From Hyphomicrobiales bacterium (GTDB lineage Bacteria; Pseudomonadota; Alphaproteobacteria; Rhizobiales; Xanthobacteraceae): a DNA stretch of 64,000 bases. Numbering within the stretch: the first letter of the stretch is position 1; each line of letters starts with the position of its first letter. The position numbers and the translations under genes are program-made. The stretch spans positions 1 to 64,000 of the forward strand of contig JAFKKM010000014.1 in assembly GCA_017305555.1 (NCBI GenBank). Reading direction: 5' to 3'. This document shows, one piece after another, positions 1 to 8,714 of this stretch. The notes under the pieces were generated by a model. That model was not told the origin of the DNA, made no database searches, and saw nothing but the letters and a program-made list of their open reading frames with translations.

Positions 1-470
1 GAATCACGCAGGAAGGCGAGCTTTTTCAAACCGGGCAGAAACAGCTTGTCCTGCACGGTGCCATGCTTGAGGCCCTTGGAATTGGCGAGCTTCACCACCT
101 TGATCGCTTCCTCGAAATTGGTGGCGATCGGCTTCTCGCAGTAAACGTGCTTGCCGGCCTCGATGGCCTTGGTCAACAGCGTCGGCCGCGCTTGCGTGGT
201 CGCGGCATCGAAAAACATGGTGTCGTTCTTGTCGGCGAGCGCTTTGTCGAGATCGGTGGTCCAGCGCGCGATATTATAGGTTTTGGCCAGCCGCTCGATC
301 TTGTCGGCGCTGCGGCCGACCAGGATCGGATCCGGCATGATCCGGTCGCCATTCGCCAGCTTGACGCCGCCCTGATCGCGGATTGCGACGATCGAACGGA
401 TCAAATGCTGGTTGAGGCCCATGCGGCCGGTAACGCCGTTCATGATGAGGCCGAGACGTTGTGTCGTCAT
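1..470 (-). CDS. Gfo/Idh/MocA-family oxidoreductase (3' part missing)
   Basis: The gene is open at the window edge, so only about 156 N-terminal residues are seen. They begin MTTQRLGLIMNGVTGRMG, a Rossmann-type nucleotide-binding start, and carry the family's E-K-P motif near residue 112 (HVYCEKPIA), which contains the lysine expected at the NAD(P)-dependent active site. The ATG (470-468) overlaps the TGA of the upstream enolase-like gene as ATGA, so the two are probably translationally coupled. It is the last visible gene of the operon starting at 4618. The family oxidises or reduces sugars, sugar acids or related polyols; the substrate cannot be told from this part. Confidence 0.85.
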   Translation of the reverse strand, partial: MTTQRLGLIMNGVTGRMGLNQHLIRSIVAIRDQGGVKLANGDRIMPDPILVGRSADKIERLAKTYNIARWTTDLDKALADKNDTMFFDAATTQARPTLLTKAIEAGKHVYCEKPIATNFEEAIKVVKLANSKGLKHGTVQDKLFLPGLKKLAFLRD

Positions 471-1882
471 GAAAACTGCTCCTGCGGAATTCTTCTGGTT
501 GTTGACTGCAGTGGTTGAAGAGCGGACCAATCCGGATGAACGCGGGAGGCGAAACCCGGAGTGACCAGCGATGACGTGGCGAGCGATCCGTCGGCCGCCG
601 CCAGACGAATGCCGTCGGAGGTGCGGACGTAAAGATCGGGATGCGCGGCGAGAAAGCGTTCCTGCTCGGCCATGGGAGCGCCGCCGAAGCCCTCGACATA
701 GTGATGGCCGTTCCGTTCGGCGTGGCCGACACCGATCAGCGCGCCGAGCGCGATATCCTGCTGCACGCCAAGTCCAGCCTGGCAGGTGAGATCCTCGGCA
801 GTAATGAGAAAGCTCTGGTTGTCACTGCTCCACGTCGCTGCACGCGCGGCGTTGAGAATGGACTTGTAAAGCCCTTTGCACGCCTTCGACGACACGCCGC
901 GATAGCCGAGGTCTTTCGCCGCGCGGAACGCGTCGTAGCTGCCGTCGGCCTCGTCGATGATCATGGCGTACCGCGCCAGCGATCCGAGAGCGGACGTCAG
1001 CATTGCGTCGCGGGGCATCGGCTGCTCGATATAGATCAGCCGGTTTGCGATCGGCGCCAGCGCAGGATCACGATCGAGGCGATCGAGCAAGTTGGAGAGT
1101 GCAGCAAGGTCGGCATACTGCTCATTGGCATCAAGGCTGATGCCGTCAATCGGGATACCGGAATTTACGGCCGCTTCTATGGTGGCCGCGATCTGCCCAA
1201 GCCGCGCAGCGTCAACATCCGTATCGCCGCCAAGCTTCAGCTTGAGATAGCGGACGGCTTGGTCACGAATGACGGCGGCGAGGCCGTCGCGGCCTTCGAG
1301 CGCATCATCGAGCCCGACGGTGTGGCGGATCGCGATGCGTGGCTTCGGCGCAGTCGCGGCAAGGAATTGCGTAATGGCACTGTCCGCGAGGTCAGGCATC
1401 AGGCGATTGTCGATGCCGGCGACGTTAGCGGCCAGCCCCTGGAAGACATCGAGGTCGAGGCCACGCAACAGCGCATCGAGAATGGCCTTGTCGATCTCCG
1501 CCGGGCCGAAGGAGGCCGCGAGCGGTGGAATGTCCGCCTCGGAGCAGACCCGCACCTGACTTGCAATCCGTGCGGCGTGAAGGCCAAACGTCGTGTCGAA
1601 CCCAGTGTCCGATAGATACAACTCGCGGGCGATGGCGAGCGAGCGGCGCAGGTCGTCGATGGTGCGGGTAGGGGTGCGGTCCGGGCGCTTGTCGAACCAT
1701 TTCGGCATCATCATCTCGGCGCTGGCACCGGTCGTTGTTCGTCCGCCTTCGATCTCGAGTTCGACGCGCACGAAGGCCTGTGGTGCGCTATCCACCCGGA
1801 CCACGCCGAAGCGGAACGGTCGGACAAACTGCACCGGCCGCTCGAACAGCGAAATGTCGCGGATGGCGACGCGCATCTGCAT
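467..1882 (-). CDS. Enolase-superfamily (mandelate racemase/muconate lactonizing-like) enzyme
   Basis: The protein is about 471 aa, longer than usual for the family. The C-terminal barrel keeps the expected catalytic set: a K-x-K pair near residue 215 (LKLKLGG), metal ligands in DANE (near 252), IEQP (near 286) and IIDEADG (near 310), then a lysine-containing SSKACKG strand near 333. This supports proton abstraction next to a carboxylate, as in racemases, dehydratases or cycloisomerases. I chose the ATG at 1882 because AGGGA lies 5 nt upstream; a GTG directly before it (1885) is the alternative. It overlaps the downstream oxidoreductase by 4 nt and follows the transporter ATPase by 16 nt. A sugar-acid dehydratase or racemase feeding the oxidoreductase is plausible but inferred. 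Confidence 0.82.
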   Translation of the reverse strand: MQMRVAIRDISLFERPVQFVRPFRFGVVRVDSAPQAFVRVELEIEGGRTTTGASAEMMMPKWFDKRPDRTPTRTIDDLRRSLAIARELYLSDTGFDTTFGLHAARIASQVRVCSEADIPPLAASFGPAEIDKAILDALLRGLDLDVFQGLAANVAGIDNRLMPDLADSAITQFLAATAPKPRIAIRHTVGLDDALEGRDGLAAVIRDQAVRYLKLKLGGDTDVDAARLGQIAATIEAAVNSGIPIDGISLDANEQYADLAALSNLLDRLDRDPALAPIANRLIYIEQPMPRDAMLTSALGSLARYAMIIDEADGSYDAFRAAKDLGYRGVSSKACKGLYKSILNAARAATWSSDNQSFLITAEDLTCQAGLGVQQDIALGALIGVGHAERNGHHYVEGFGGAPMAEQERFLAAHPDLYVRTSDGIRLAAADGSLATSSLVTPGFASRVHPDWSALQPLQSTTRRIPQEQFS

Positions 1883-1898
1883 CACTGTCCCTATAAAA

Positions 1899-2744
1899 TC
1901 AGTCCAACGTGCCTTGGCTGGAAAAGTGCTGGCGGATGGTCTGGGTCAGGGCGATGAATGTTGGGTCGGCCATGATGTCGAGCGTCCGGGGACGGGGCAT
2001 CGGCACATCATAGATGGCGGCGATCGCACCGGGCCGTTCGGTCATCACCAGAATACGATCGGCGAGGAATACGGCCTCCGGGATCGAATGCGTGATCAGC
2101 AGAACGGTTTTGCCGGTTTCGCGCTGAATGCGCTGCAATTCGACATTCATCTTTTCGCGCGTCAGCGCGTCGAGCGCACCAAACGGCTCGTCCATCAGCA
2201 TGATCTTCGGATCGTGTACCAGCGCACGACAGATCGAGGCGCGCTGTTGCATACCTCCGGAAAGCTGCCATGGCAGCTTGTTTTCGAAACCTGCGAGGCC
2301 CACGGTTTTCAGAAGCTCCCGGGCACGCGGAAGATATTTCTCTCGTGGCAGCCGCTTCATGTCGATCGGCAGCATCACATTGCCGAGCACGGTGCGCCAC
2401 GGCAGCAGCATCGCGCTCTGAAACACAATGCCGACGTTGCCGTGCGGCTTGGTGATGGGAAGTCCATCGACCTTGATCTCGCCGGTCGATGGAGGCAGCA
2501 GGCCGGAGATCATCTTCAGCAGCGTGGACTTGCCGCAGCCGGACGGGCCGACCACGACAAAGAACTCGCCGTCGTTGATGTGAAAATCGAGCGGGCGCAA
2601 CGAGGGCACATCGCCCTCGCGCGACCGGTAGGTCTTGGAGACGCCGGAGAGCTGGATCCCCGAGCCGTCGGTCTGTTTGCCGCTTTCAACAGCGACGCGC
2701 AGGTGTCCGCGTGGACGGATAATCGGTTGCATGGCAGGGCTCAT
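1899..2744 (-). CDS. NitT/TauT-family ABC transporter ATP-binding protein
   Basis: The 281 aa ATPase has Walker A GPSGCGKST near residue 66, signature LSGGMQQR, Walker B IMLMDEPFGALDA and a switch histidine in LLITHS. This pattern is typical of the SsuB/TauB/ThiZ group, which energises import of small sulfonates, nitrate, pyrimidine precursors or aromatic acids. The ATG at 2744 has a GGTGA-type ribosome site overlapping the end of the binding-protein gene, 12 nt upstream. It should act on the inner membrane with the permease at 3809-4618. The substrate is unknown; the linked enolase-like enzyme and oxidoreductase suggest a carboxylate. Confidence 0.92.
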   Translation of the reverse strand: MSPAMQPIIRPRGHLRVAVESGKQTDGSGIQLSGVSKTYRSREGDVPSLRPLDFHINDGEFFVVVGPSGCGKSTLLKMISGLLPPSTGEIKVDGLPITKPHGNVGIVFQSAMLLPWRTVLGNVMLPIDMKRLPREKYLPRARELLKTVGLAGFENKLPWQLSGGMQQRASICRALVHDPKIMLMDEPFGALDALTREKMNVELQRIQRETGKTVLLITHSIPEAVFLADRILVMTERPGAIAAIYDVPMPRPRTLDIMADPTFIALTQTIRQHFSSQGTLD

Positions 2745-2756
2745 CCGGCAATCACC

Positions 2757-3749
2757 TTACTTCGGCAGATAGTCGTTGGTGTAGAAGGCTTTCGGATTTT
2801 CCTTGGCCTTCGCATCGAGCCCACCATACTCGACCATCAGATCGACACTGTCCTTCATGTTCTGGTCGGTGACCTGGAAGGGCCGCTTGTCCTTGGTTTC
2901 CGGCGTGCGATAGAGCGGAATGGTCAGTTCGAAGCCTTGCGTCAAGGTGCCGATCTTGCCGCCCTTCGGATTGGCATCGAGGATCGACTGCGCGGCGGCG
3001 GCGGGATCCTTTTCGGCCGCCTCGACGGCCTTGGTGGTGGCCGACATGAAGCGTTTCACCAGATCAGCATTCTGCTTGACGTAATCAGTGTTGGCGATGA
3101 TGCCAGATGAGACGAGGTTGATGCCGTAATCCGCGAACTTGATCGGATAGACGTCCTTGCCGGTGGCGTCCTTGATCTTCATCGACTGGTCCATGACATA
3201 GCCGAGCAGCAGGTCGGCCTGACCGTTGATGACCGCGTTGAGCTTGGTCTGCGCATCGCCGGCGACGGTCTTGAAATCGGATTCCTTGAGGCCGGTCTTC
3301 TTCAAAAACAGCGGCCATATCTGGGTGATGGAGTCTGCGGGCGTGATCGCCACCGTCTTGCCCTTGATGTCCTCCGGCTTGCGGATGTTCTTATCGACAA
3401 AACCCATTGCCGACATCGCAGTGGTTTGCAGCAACACACCGGTGGCGATCACCGGGGCACCTTTGATGGCGGCGCGCATCATGGTCGGGACATCGACGTA
3501 GCCGAAGTTCGCGGTCTTGGCGGCGACGGCCTGCGTGGTGGCGGCAGATCCGCGGCCTTCCTGAATTTCGAGATCGATGCCTTCCGACGCATAGATGCCC
3601 TTGGCCTTGCCGTAATAGAACGGCGCGTGCTCACCATAGACGTACCAGTTCAGCATCAGCACGACCTTGTCCGCAGCCTTCGCAGGTGTCGTGACCGCGA
3701 GACCAGCCGTAAGCATCGCGGCCATCAACAATGTCAGCGTTCTTTTCAT
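2757..3749 (-). CDS. ABC transporter substrate-binding protein (NMT1/THI5-like)
   Basis: The 330 aa product starts MKRTLTLLMAAMLTAGLA and has a Sec signal peptide ending near AKA-AD. The mature part has features of the NMT1/SsuA-like periplasmic fold (LMLNWYVYGEHAPFYYGKAKGIY, then a G-R-G-S-A loop). An in-frame extension reaches 3851, but the ATG at 3749 is preceded by a strong GGAGGGAGG site and opens directly onto the signal peptide. It sits between the permease and ATPase genes, so the order is permease, binding protein, ATPase. The THI5-like fold binds thiamine-pyrimidine precursors, taurine and aromatic acids in different members; specificity here is unknown. Confidence 0.92.
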   Translation of the reverse strand: MKRTLTLLMAAMLTAGLAVTTPAKAADKVVLMLNWYVYGEHAPFYYGKAKGIYASEGIDLEIQEGRGSAATTQAVAAKTANFGYVDVPTMMRAAIKGAPVIATGVLLQTTAMSAMGFVDKNIRKPEDIKGKTVAITPADSITQIWPLFLKKTGLKESDFKTVAGDAQTKLNAVINGQADLLLGYVMDQSMKIKDATGKDVYPIKFADYGINLVSSGIIANTDYVKQNADLVKRFMSATTKAVEAAEKDPAAAAQSILDANPKGGKIGTLTQGFELTIPLYRTPETKDKRPFQVTDQNMKDSVDLMVEYGGLDAKAKENPKAFYTNDYLPK

Positions 3750-3808
3750 GGTTTTCCTCCCTCCAGAATTATATCGGTCATCGCGAAGATGACGCTTGGT
3801 GATTATGT

Positions 3809-4618
3809 TTATGCTGCGATGATGACATCGGCGCGCTGGCTTGCGTGCCATGGAATGACCAGGCGCTCGATGCGATCGACCACCCAGAACAGGATGACGC
3901 CCATCAACGCCAGGATCACCAATGCTGCGAACATCGTCGGCAGATCGAAAGTGCCGATCGAGCGCTGCATGACGTAGCCGATGCCGGAGTTGGACCCGAC
4001 GAATTCACCGACGACGGCGCCGACCACTGCCAGCGTGATTGACACCTTGAGGCCGGAGAAGATCGCCGGCATCGCGTGTGGCAGGTTGATGGCCAGGAAG
4101 ATGTTGGTGCGACTGCCCTGCATGGCGCGCGCCAGATCGACCATGTCGGGATCGACCGACTTGAAGCCCTGCACCGCCGAAACAACCACGGGAAAAAACC
4201 CGAGCAGGAAGGCGCAGATCACCTTTGGCAGCAGACCGAAGCCGAACCACACCACGAACAGCGGCGCAATCGCCACCTTCGGGATCGATTGCGAGAACAC
4301 CAGCAGCGGATAGACGTAGCTTTCGACCGTCTTCGAACCAGCGATCAGCATCGCGACCGGGATGCCGAACAACGCCGACAACAGGAAGCCCGCGACGGTG
4401 GCGTAAGTGGTCGGCCAGGCTTGACCCAGTAACTCCGGCCAACTCGTCCACAGCACCGCGACGACATCGGCCGGCGCGGGGATTTGATAGGCGGGAATGT
4501 GGAAGATTCGGATCGACAGATCCCACGCGACGACGATGAGAACGAGAAACAATAGCGGCCGAACCCAGGCCGCATTGAGCAACCTGCTCCATTGCGTCGT
4601 GACTGCGGGTTCCGCCAT
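3809..4618 (-). CDS. NitT/TauT-family ABC transporter permease
   Basis: The 269 aa protein has about six hydrophobic segments and the binding-protein-dependent permease loop (DLARAMQGSRTNIFLAINLPHAMPAIFSGLK), which docks to the ATPase. It resembles SsuC/TauC permeases. The ATG at 4618 has a GGAGG site 4 nt upstream. It is the first gene of the minus-strand operon that continues to the window edge. The 191 bp between it and the TetR gene at 4810 should hold the operon promoter. TetR control is likely from position, but I saw no clear operator palindrome. Confidence 0.93.
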   Translation of the reverse strand: MAEPAVTTQWSRLLNAAWVRPLLFLVLIVVAWDLSIRIFHIPAYQIPAPADVVAVLWTSWPELLGQAWPTTYATVAGFLLSALFGIPVAMLIAGSKTVESYVYPLLVFSQSIPKVAIAPLFVVWFGFGLLPKVICAFLLGFFPVVVSAVQGFKSVDPDMVDLARAMQGSRTNIFLAINLPHAMPAIFSGLKVSITLAVVGAVVGEFVGSNSGIGYVMQRSIGTFDLPTMFAALVILALMGVILFWVVDRIERLVIPWHASQRADVIIAA

Positions 4619-4809
4619 CCGTCCTCCGGCAATGCCGTTCTGTACAAATTAACTCGTTGGATAAATACTCCTCAGACCGGTCGAGAGTCAAATGCCTGGT
4701 GAAAGGAAATTGGAGACGGGCGCTTCAGCCGGCCATGGGAAGCCTGGCGGCCGTCGCAAAACGCTATTCTACTGCCAATGGGAGAACGGCAGAGGAGTTC
4801 CGCGCGTGG

Positions 4810-5505
4810 CTATGCCAGATGGGAGTCGTGGGCCGTCGCCATTGGCGTGAGCGTCGCACCGGACCGGCCAGTGAGGGCTGCGAGCACCAGCATGATGACA
4901 TGCTCAAGCCGTTCTTCCTTGGCGTCTTTCTTCAACAGGTCGCGGCCGAAGATGAAACTGAGCGTCGCACTATTGGACAGATAGAAGAAGCACAATCCTG
5001 CGATCGAGATGTAAAGCTGCACCGGATCCATCGCGACACGAAACTCGCCGGTTTTGACGCCGCGATCGACGATGGTCCGGATCATCTCGACAAAGGGTGA
5101 ATGCATAGACTTCACCTTGGTCGAGCGCTTCAGGTTGCGCGCCTTGGCCACATTCTCAGTGTTGAGAAGTGCCAGGAATTCCGGGTTCCGAATGAAGTAG
5201 TTCCAGGTGAAGTCGATCAGCCGCGCGATGGCCGCGCTGGGATCGAGATGCTCAAGATCGAGGCCGCGTTCCTCCGCGCGAATCTTCTCATAGGCGGCTT
5301 CCAGTACAGCAAGGTAGAGGTCTTCCTTGTTGCCGACATGGTAATACAGCATACGCTTGTTGGCGTCGGCTTCAGCGGCGATGCGATCGATCCGGGCGCC
5401 AGCGAGGCCGTACGCGGCAAATTCCTTCTTCGCGGCTTCAAGGATGCGAATCCGCATCCCCTCCGGGTCGCGCGGCCATTTCGCCGCTCGCTTGGCTTTC
5501 TTCAA
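4810..5505 (-). CDS. TetR/AcrR-family transcriptional regulator
   Basis: The protein is 231 aa. Its N-terminal helix-turn-helix includes RIRILEAAKKEFAAYG, then RIDRIAAEADANKRMLYYHVGNKEDLY; the C-terminal ligand domain (HLDPSAAIARLIDFTWNYF, NPEFLALLNTEN) resembles the RutR-type group. The start is uncertain: the frame permits TTG at 5505, kept because conserved residues (WPRDPEG) precede the helix-turn-helix, or ATG at 5457. The upstream DNA is an island remnant, so the original 5' end may have been replaced. It probably represses the transport operon starting at 4618, as both lie on the same strand 191 bp apart. Confidence 0.88.
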   Translation of the reverse strand: MKKAKRAAKWPRDPEGMRIRILEAAKKEFAAYGLAGARIDRIAAEADANKRMLYYHVGNKEDLYLAVLEAAYEKIRAEERGLDLEHLDPSAAIARLIDFTWNYFIRNPEFLALLNTENVAKARNLKRSTKVKSMHSPFVEMIRTIVDRGVKTGEFRVAMDPVQLYISIAGLCFFYLSNSATLSFIFGRDLLKKDAKEERLEHVIMLVLAALTGRSGATLTPMATAHDSHLA

Positions 5506-6147
5506 AACGCACCTGCATTCGCTCGATCGTGGCGGGATTTAGCACGATCGAACAGGAATGAGAAATATTGGCCGATCGCCAATCCGCTTCCCGTTCGAAG
5601 CCATCCACTCCCGCGACTTGCGGACGTGTAGCTCGCCGCGCGCGATGGTTGCGGCCAAGCCGGTCTAGGCGTGGGCGCAAAACTTCCGGGCACTGAAGAA
5701 TGTACTTCTCGATATCCTCATCATCAGGGGCCTCGGTTTTCCATATCCGAAGCAGATCCTTACCGGCCTTTAGAAATCCAAGTTTCAAGCCGGGCGCTGG
5801 GGCTTTCGTTTCCATCTCCCTCATAAGATTTGTCATTCCGGTTGCGAGAGAGTTGAGACCGTCACTGTCAATCGGCGGGTGTGAACAAAAATCGAGCGCA
5901 AATGAGGTTGCCGTCATCATCGATCAATCTCTTCGCGATGCCCGGCAACTTGTCGCACCCTCGGACGTAATCATCAATGTTGATCGGCTTTTCTCCTACT
6001 GCGAGAGGAGGGGCATTCAGGTGAATAAGCTGATCGCAGCCTGTCAGCACACCGACCTGACCGGTCGCGTTTTGGCTTTGCAAGAGCATCGCCGCCGAAA
6101 TGGTCTTCGCCCGATCCCACAGTCTGCGATGCAATATCTGCCCTTCG
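5506..6147 (-). pseudogene. Degraded coding remnant of an inserted element
   Basis: Two overlapping minus-strand frames look like pieces of one former gene. The upstream frame (about 6180-5868) reads FLRTGDIIFRFSEGQ... to ARFLFTPAD-stop; a second frame (5920-5438) continues from the same place with DSDGLNSLATGMTNLMREME. A single-base indel near 5880-5890, where a T-run and a C-rich run sit, would join them. GC appears lower than in neighbouring genes. I recognise no family. It lies between the TetR gene and the truncated integrase, which suggests leftover cargo or a recombined end of an integrated element. Confidence 0.45.
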
Positions 6148-6669
6148 CTAAATCGGAATATGATATCGCCTGTTCTTAGAAAGCCGTGACGTGCCCATCT
6201 TGATGTCGATGCGGCCTTGCTCATAGGCTGCCATCTTTTCGCGCTGCCGTAACATCGTCTCAGCCTCGAGGTTTTGTTCGACGAAGGCCTCGAACAGTGC
6301 ACGGTAACTCGGCTCGCTGGCATTTGGATCGAAGTCGCGCGCCTGCGCGCGGTGATTCAGGTTCTTCAGCATCTCTTCGTAGCTGCGCCGAGCGAACAGG
6401 CGATCGTCCGAGAGAGGCAATGGATCGGAGAGGTAGGTCTGCAATTGCCGGACGTTCTTCGCGAACAACGCGGCAAAATCGATACTGTCATTCATCCCAT
6501 AGACCCAGCCCAGACATTCGGCGGCACGCCGCCGCGCCTGACGATAGTCGGCGGTCCTTAACGACGTCCGAAACAGAGGCTGATTGAGCAGTCCGGCCAC
6601 GACGTGACTGCAGCGAACCTGAAGGTAGTAGCGACCCTCGCGACGGGCGAGATAGGAGACGCGCGCCAT
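6148..6669 (-). pseudogene. Truncated phage-type tyrosine recombinase (integrase) N-terminal remnant
   Basis: The 173 aa frame begins MARVSYLARREGRYYLQVR and resembles the N-terminal arm and core-binding part of integrases from tRNA-inserted islands (FRTSLRTADYRQARRRAAECLGW, FAKNVRQLQTYL). The catalytic half with the R...H-x-x-R...Y residues is absent, as the frame ends after SRLSKNRRYHIPI. No other nearby frame supplies it. It starts 92 bp beyond the 3' end of tRNA-Met on the same strand, the usual place for an island integrase. The family call is from resemblance and is moderately sure; loss of function is inferred from the missing catalytic domain. Confidence 0.7.
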
Positions 6670-6761
6670 AGCTGTCCCATGGGTACATCACCGTGAGATG
6701 TCTCACAGTGGTCGGAACCTCCGACAATTATAAGGCGCTGATATATAATGATAATTTCTGA

Positions 6762-6838
6762 TGGTAGCGGGAGAGGGACTCGAACCCCCGACCCCAGGAT
6801 TATGATTCCCGTGCTCTAACCAGCTGAGCTACCCCGCC
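6762..6838 (-). tRNA. tRNA-Met (anticodon CAT, elongator type)
   Basis: The 77 nt minus-strand sequence folds into a full cloverleaf. The acceptor stem pairs GGCGGGG with TCCCGCT with G-U pairs at both ends. The D arm is GCTC/GAGC, the anticodon stem CGGGA/TCCTG with loop ATCATAA, and the T arm GGGGG/CCCTC with TTCGAGT. CCA is encoded. CAT could also mark tRNA-Ile2 or initiator tRNA; the sequence resembles elongator tRNA-Met of related bacteria. The 3' end faces the integrase remnant, so it is the likely attachment site of a former island. Confidence 0.95.
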
Positions 6839-6890
6839 ACGGTCCCCGCCTGACGAATTCCCAAGATGAATCCCCGAAGCGAGTGCGGCG

Positions 6891-6920
6891 CATATAAGAA
6901 GCCGCTCAAGGGCCTGTCAA
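6891..6920 (-). promoter_or_regulatory. Sigma70-type promoter for tRNA-Met
   Basis: Reading the minus strand, a consensus -35 hexamer TTGACA (6920-6915) is followed after 18 bp by a -10-like TATATG (6896-6891). Transcription would start near 6884, about 45 nt before the mature tRNA. Confidence 0.7.
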
Positions 6921-7413
6921 GCAATGAACGTCTTATCCCGACCGGACCGAATTTGGTCCCTTGGGGCAGCCCCGTGCCAGCACCTTACGAGACTTTCAGT
7001 TCCCTGGATCCCGCGTGGTGAAGGTATGCTTCCCCACGGTATGCGGTGACTGTGTCTCTTCGCCGGTAGGAGCGATGGTGGCGCGGCTCTAAGACGATCA
7101 CACGCGCTCTGGGATCGATAAGAATATTTGTTGACAATGAAACAATCTGATCTGATTGTGATCTGCCGTTCGCGTAAATCGGCGAGGCTATGAGCCGAGC
7201 CGGTTGCACATGAGCACACATCGTCATGCTTTATGTTTTGAAGGTGGCGGCTCCAGTGAGGGGCTAGCGGCATGGTTGCGAACGGCCAATGTGAGCTGCA
7301 AGGATGCGATAGCGATCTGTCACATGCCGCGGGATGCAATAGCGGCAAGGCAAGTTGCGCTTCGACATTGAATTCTCGTTCAACCCACACGCGATTCTGA
7401 AACGCATTCTCCG
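6921..7413. other. Intergenic stretch without a convincing gene
   Basis: Between the tRNA promoter and the Tm-1-like gene lies about 490 bp. The only longer frames here are arginine/serine-rich, have no recognisable domain and overlap each other or the next gene, so none is called. A TTGACA occurs at 7131-7136 but lacks a matching -10 hexamer. Confidence 0.5.
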
Positions 7414-8700
7414 ATGAACACCGCCGGCAAAGCTCCTCATGACAGCGTGCTGATTATCGGCACCGTCGATACCAAACCTGATGAGATCGCATTCCTGCGC
7501 GATTGCGTTGTGGAGGCTGGTGGTCGGGCTGTCATCATGGATGTCGGCGTTAGAGATCAAACCCGTTTCGCGCCGGATATCACCAACAGGGACGTGGCGG
7601 CCGCAGCTGGGCTCACACTGGAGGAAGTCGCTGCCTCGGCCGATGAAAACGTCGCCATGCAGGCGATGACGCGCGGAGCCATCGCGCTGACGTTGCGGGC
7701 CTTCAGGGAGGGCAGGGCGCATGGCATCCTGGTGCTCGGCGGCACCATGGGGACCGACCTCGCGCTGGATGTCACCGCGGCGCTGCCGGTCGGCGTTCCC
7801 AAATTTCTCGTCTCGACCGTCTCGTTCTCGCATCTGGTTCCGCCGGAGCGTCTGGCGCCCGATCTGATGGCGATCCTCTGGGCGGGCGGACTCTACGGTC
7901 TTAACAGCCTCTGCAAATCCTCGCTGCGGATGGCGGCGAGTGCCGTTGTCGGCGCATGTCGAAGCGCCGCACCGTTGGCGACGGACAGGCCTCTGGTCGG
8001 GGTCACGTCGCTGGGCACGAGCGCTTTGCGTTACATCGTGGCGCTGAAGCCCGCGCTCGAGCAGCGTGGCTACGAGGTGGCGGTGTTTCATTCGACCGGA
8101 ATGGGCGGACGAGCTTTCGAGTCGCTGGCTGCACAGAACAAGTTCGCCGCCGTGCTCGATCTTTGCCTTCAGGAGCTTGCGAACGACGTCCATGGCTCGA
8201 TTGTCACTGCCGGCGGCGATCGGTTGGAAAACGCGGGCCGGCTCGGAATTCCTCAGATCGTCGCACCGGGCGCGATCGACATGATCGACATGCCGACATG
8301 GAAGGACACTCCCGAGGTTTATGCGGATCGTCCACGGCATGAGCACAATAGGCTGATCGCTTCGGTGATTTCGACGGCGCAGGAACGGCGCGCGGTGGCG
8401 CGCGCCATTGTTCGCAAGCTGGCCGCCGCGCAGGGCAAGGTGAAGGTGATCGTGCCGCGCGAGGGCATTCAGGAATGGGATCGCGAGGGTCAGCCGCTTC
8501 ACGAACCCGAGGCGCATCGCGCTTTCGTCGACGAATTCGTTGGAGGTCTCAGAACGCCGATTGAGGTTCTCGAACTGGATGGACACATCAACGACGCATC
8601 GTTCATCGATGCGGTGCTTGCGACGTTCGATGACTGGGTGAAGGCGGGAATTATCCCGCCGGGCACGCCGGCCGCCCTCCCGGCTTCACCGTCGGTCTGA
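7414..8700 (+). CDS. Tm-1-like ATP-binding domain protein (UPF0261)
   Basis: The 428 aa protein matches the UPF0261/Tm-1 layout in full: an N-terminal Rossmann-like domain (VLIIGTVDTKPDEIAFLRD, then ILVLGGTMGTDLALD) that in the plant Tm-1 resistance protein binds nucleotide, and a C-terminal TIM-barrel-like half (GVTSLGTSALRYI, HSTGMGGRAFESL, PGAIDMIDMPTW). Bacterial members have no settled reaction and are found beside sugar or aromatic catabolic genes. The ATG at 7414 is the first in frame. A HAD hydrolase gene follows 14 bp downstream and is probably co-transcribed. Confidence 0.9.
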   Translation: MNTAGKAPHDSVLIIGTVDTKPDEIAFLRDCVVEAGGRAVIMDVGVRDQTRFAPDITNRDVAAAAGLTLEEVAASADENVAMQAMTRGAIALTLRAFREGRAHGILVLGGTMGTDLALDVTAALPVGVPKFLVSTVSFSHLVPPERLAPDLMAILWAGGLYGLNSLCKSSLRMAASAVVGACRSAAPLATDRPLVGVTSLGTSALRYIVALKPALEQRGYEVAVFHSTGMGGRAFESLAAQNKFAAVLDLCLQELANDVHGSIVTAGGDRLENAGRLGIPQIVAPGAIDMIDMPTWKDTPEVYADRPRHEHNRLIASVISTAQERRAVARAIVRKLAAAQGKVKVIVPREGIQEWDREGQPLHEPEAHRAFVDEFVGGLRTPIEVLELDGHINDASFIDAVLATFDDWVKAGIIPPGTPAALPASPSV

Positions 8701-8714
8701 CGGGGCCTACTGCG

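Noticed and set aside
7131-7136. TTGACA as the promoter of the Tm-1-like gene
   Set aside because: No -10-like hexamer lies 16-19 bp downstream, and it is about 280 bp from the gene start.
6917-7390. 157-codon minus-strand frame between the tRNA and the Tm-1-like gene
   Set aside because: No domain, no ribosome site, and it overlaps the tRNA promoter region; composition looks random.
5438-7413. Second att site (direct repeat of the tRNA-Met 3' end) inside the window
   Set aside because: By eye I found no second copy of the last part of the tRNA in this region; the scan was not exhaustive.
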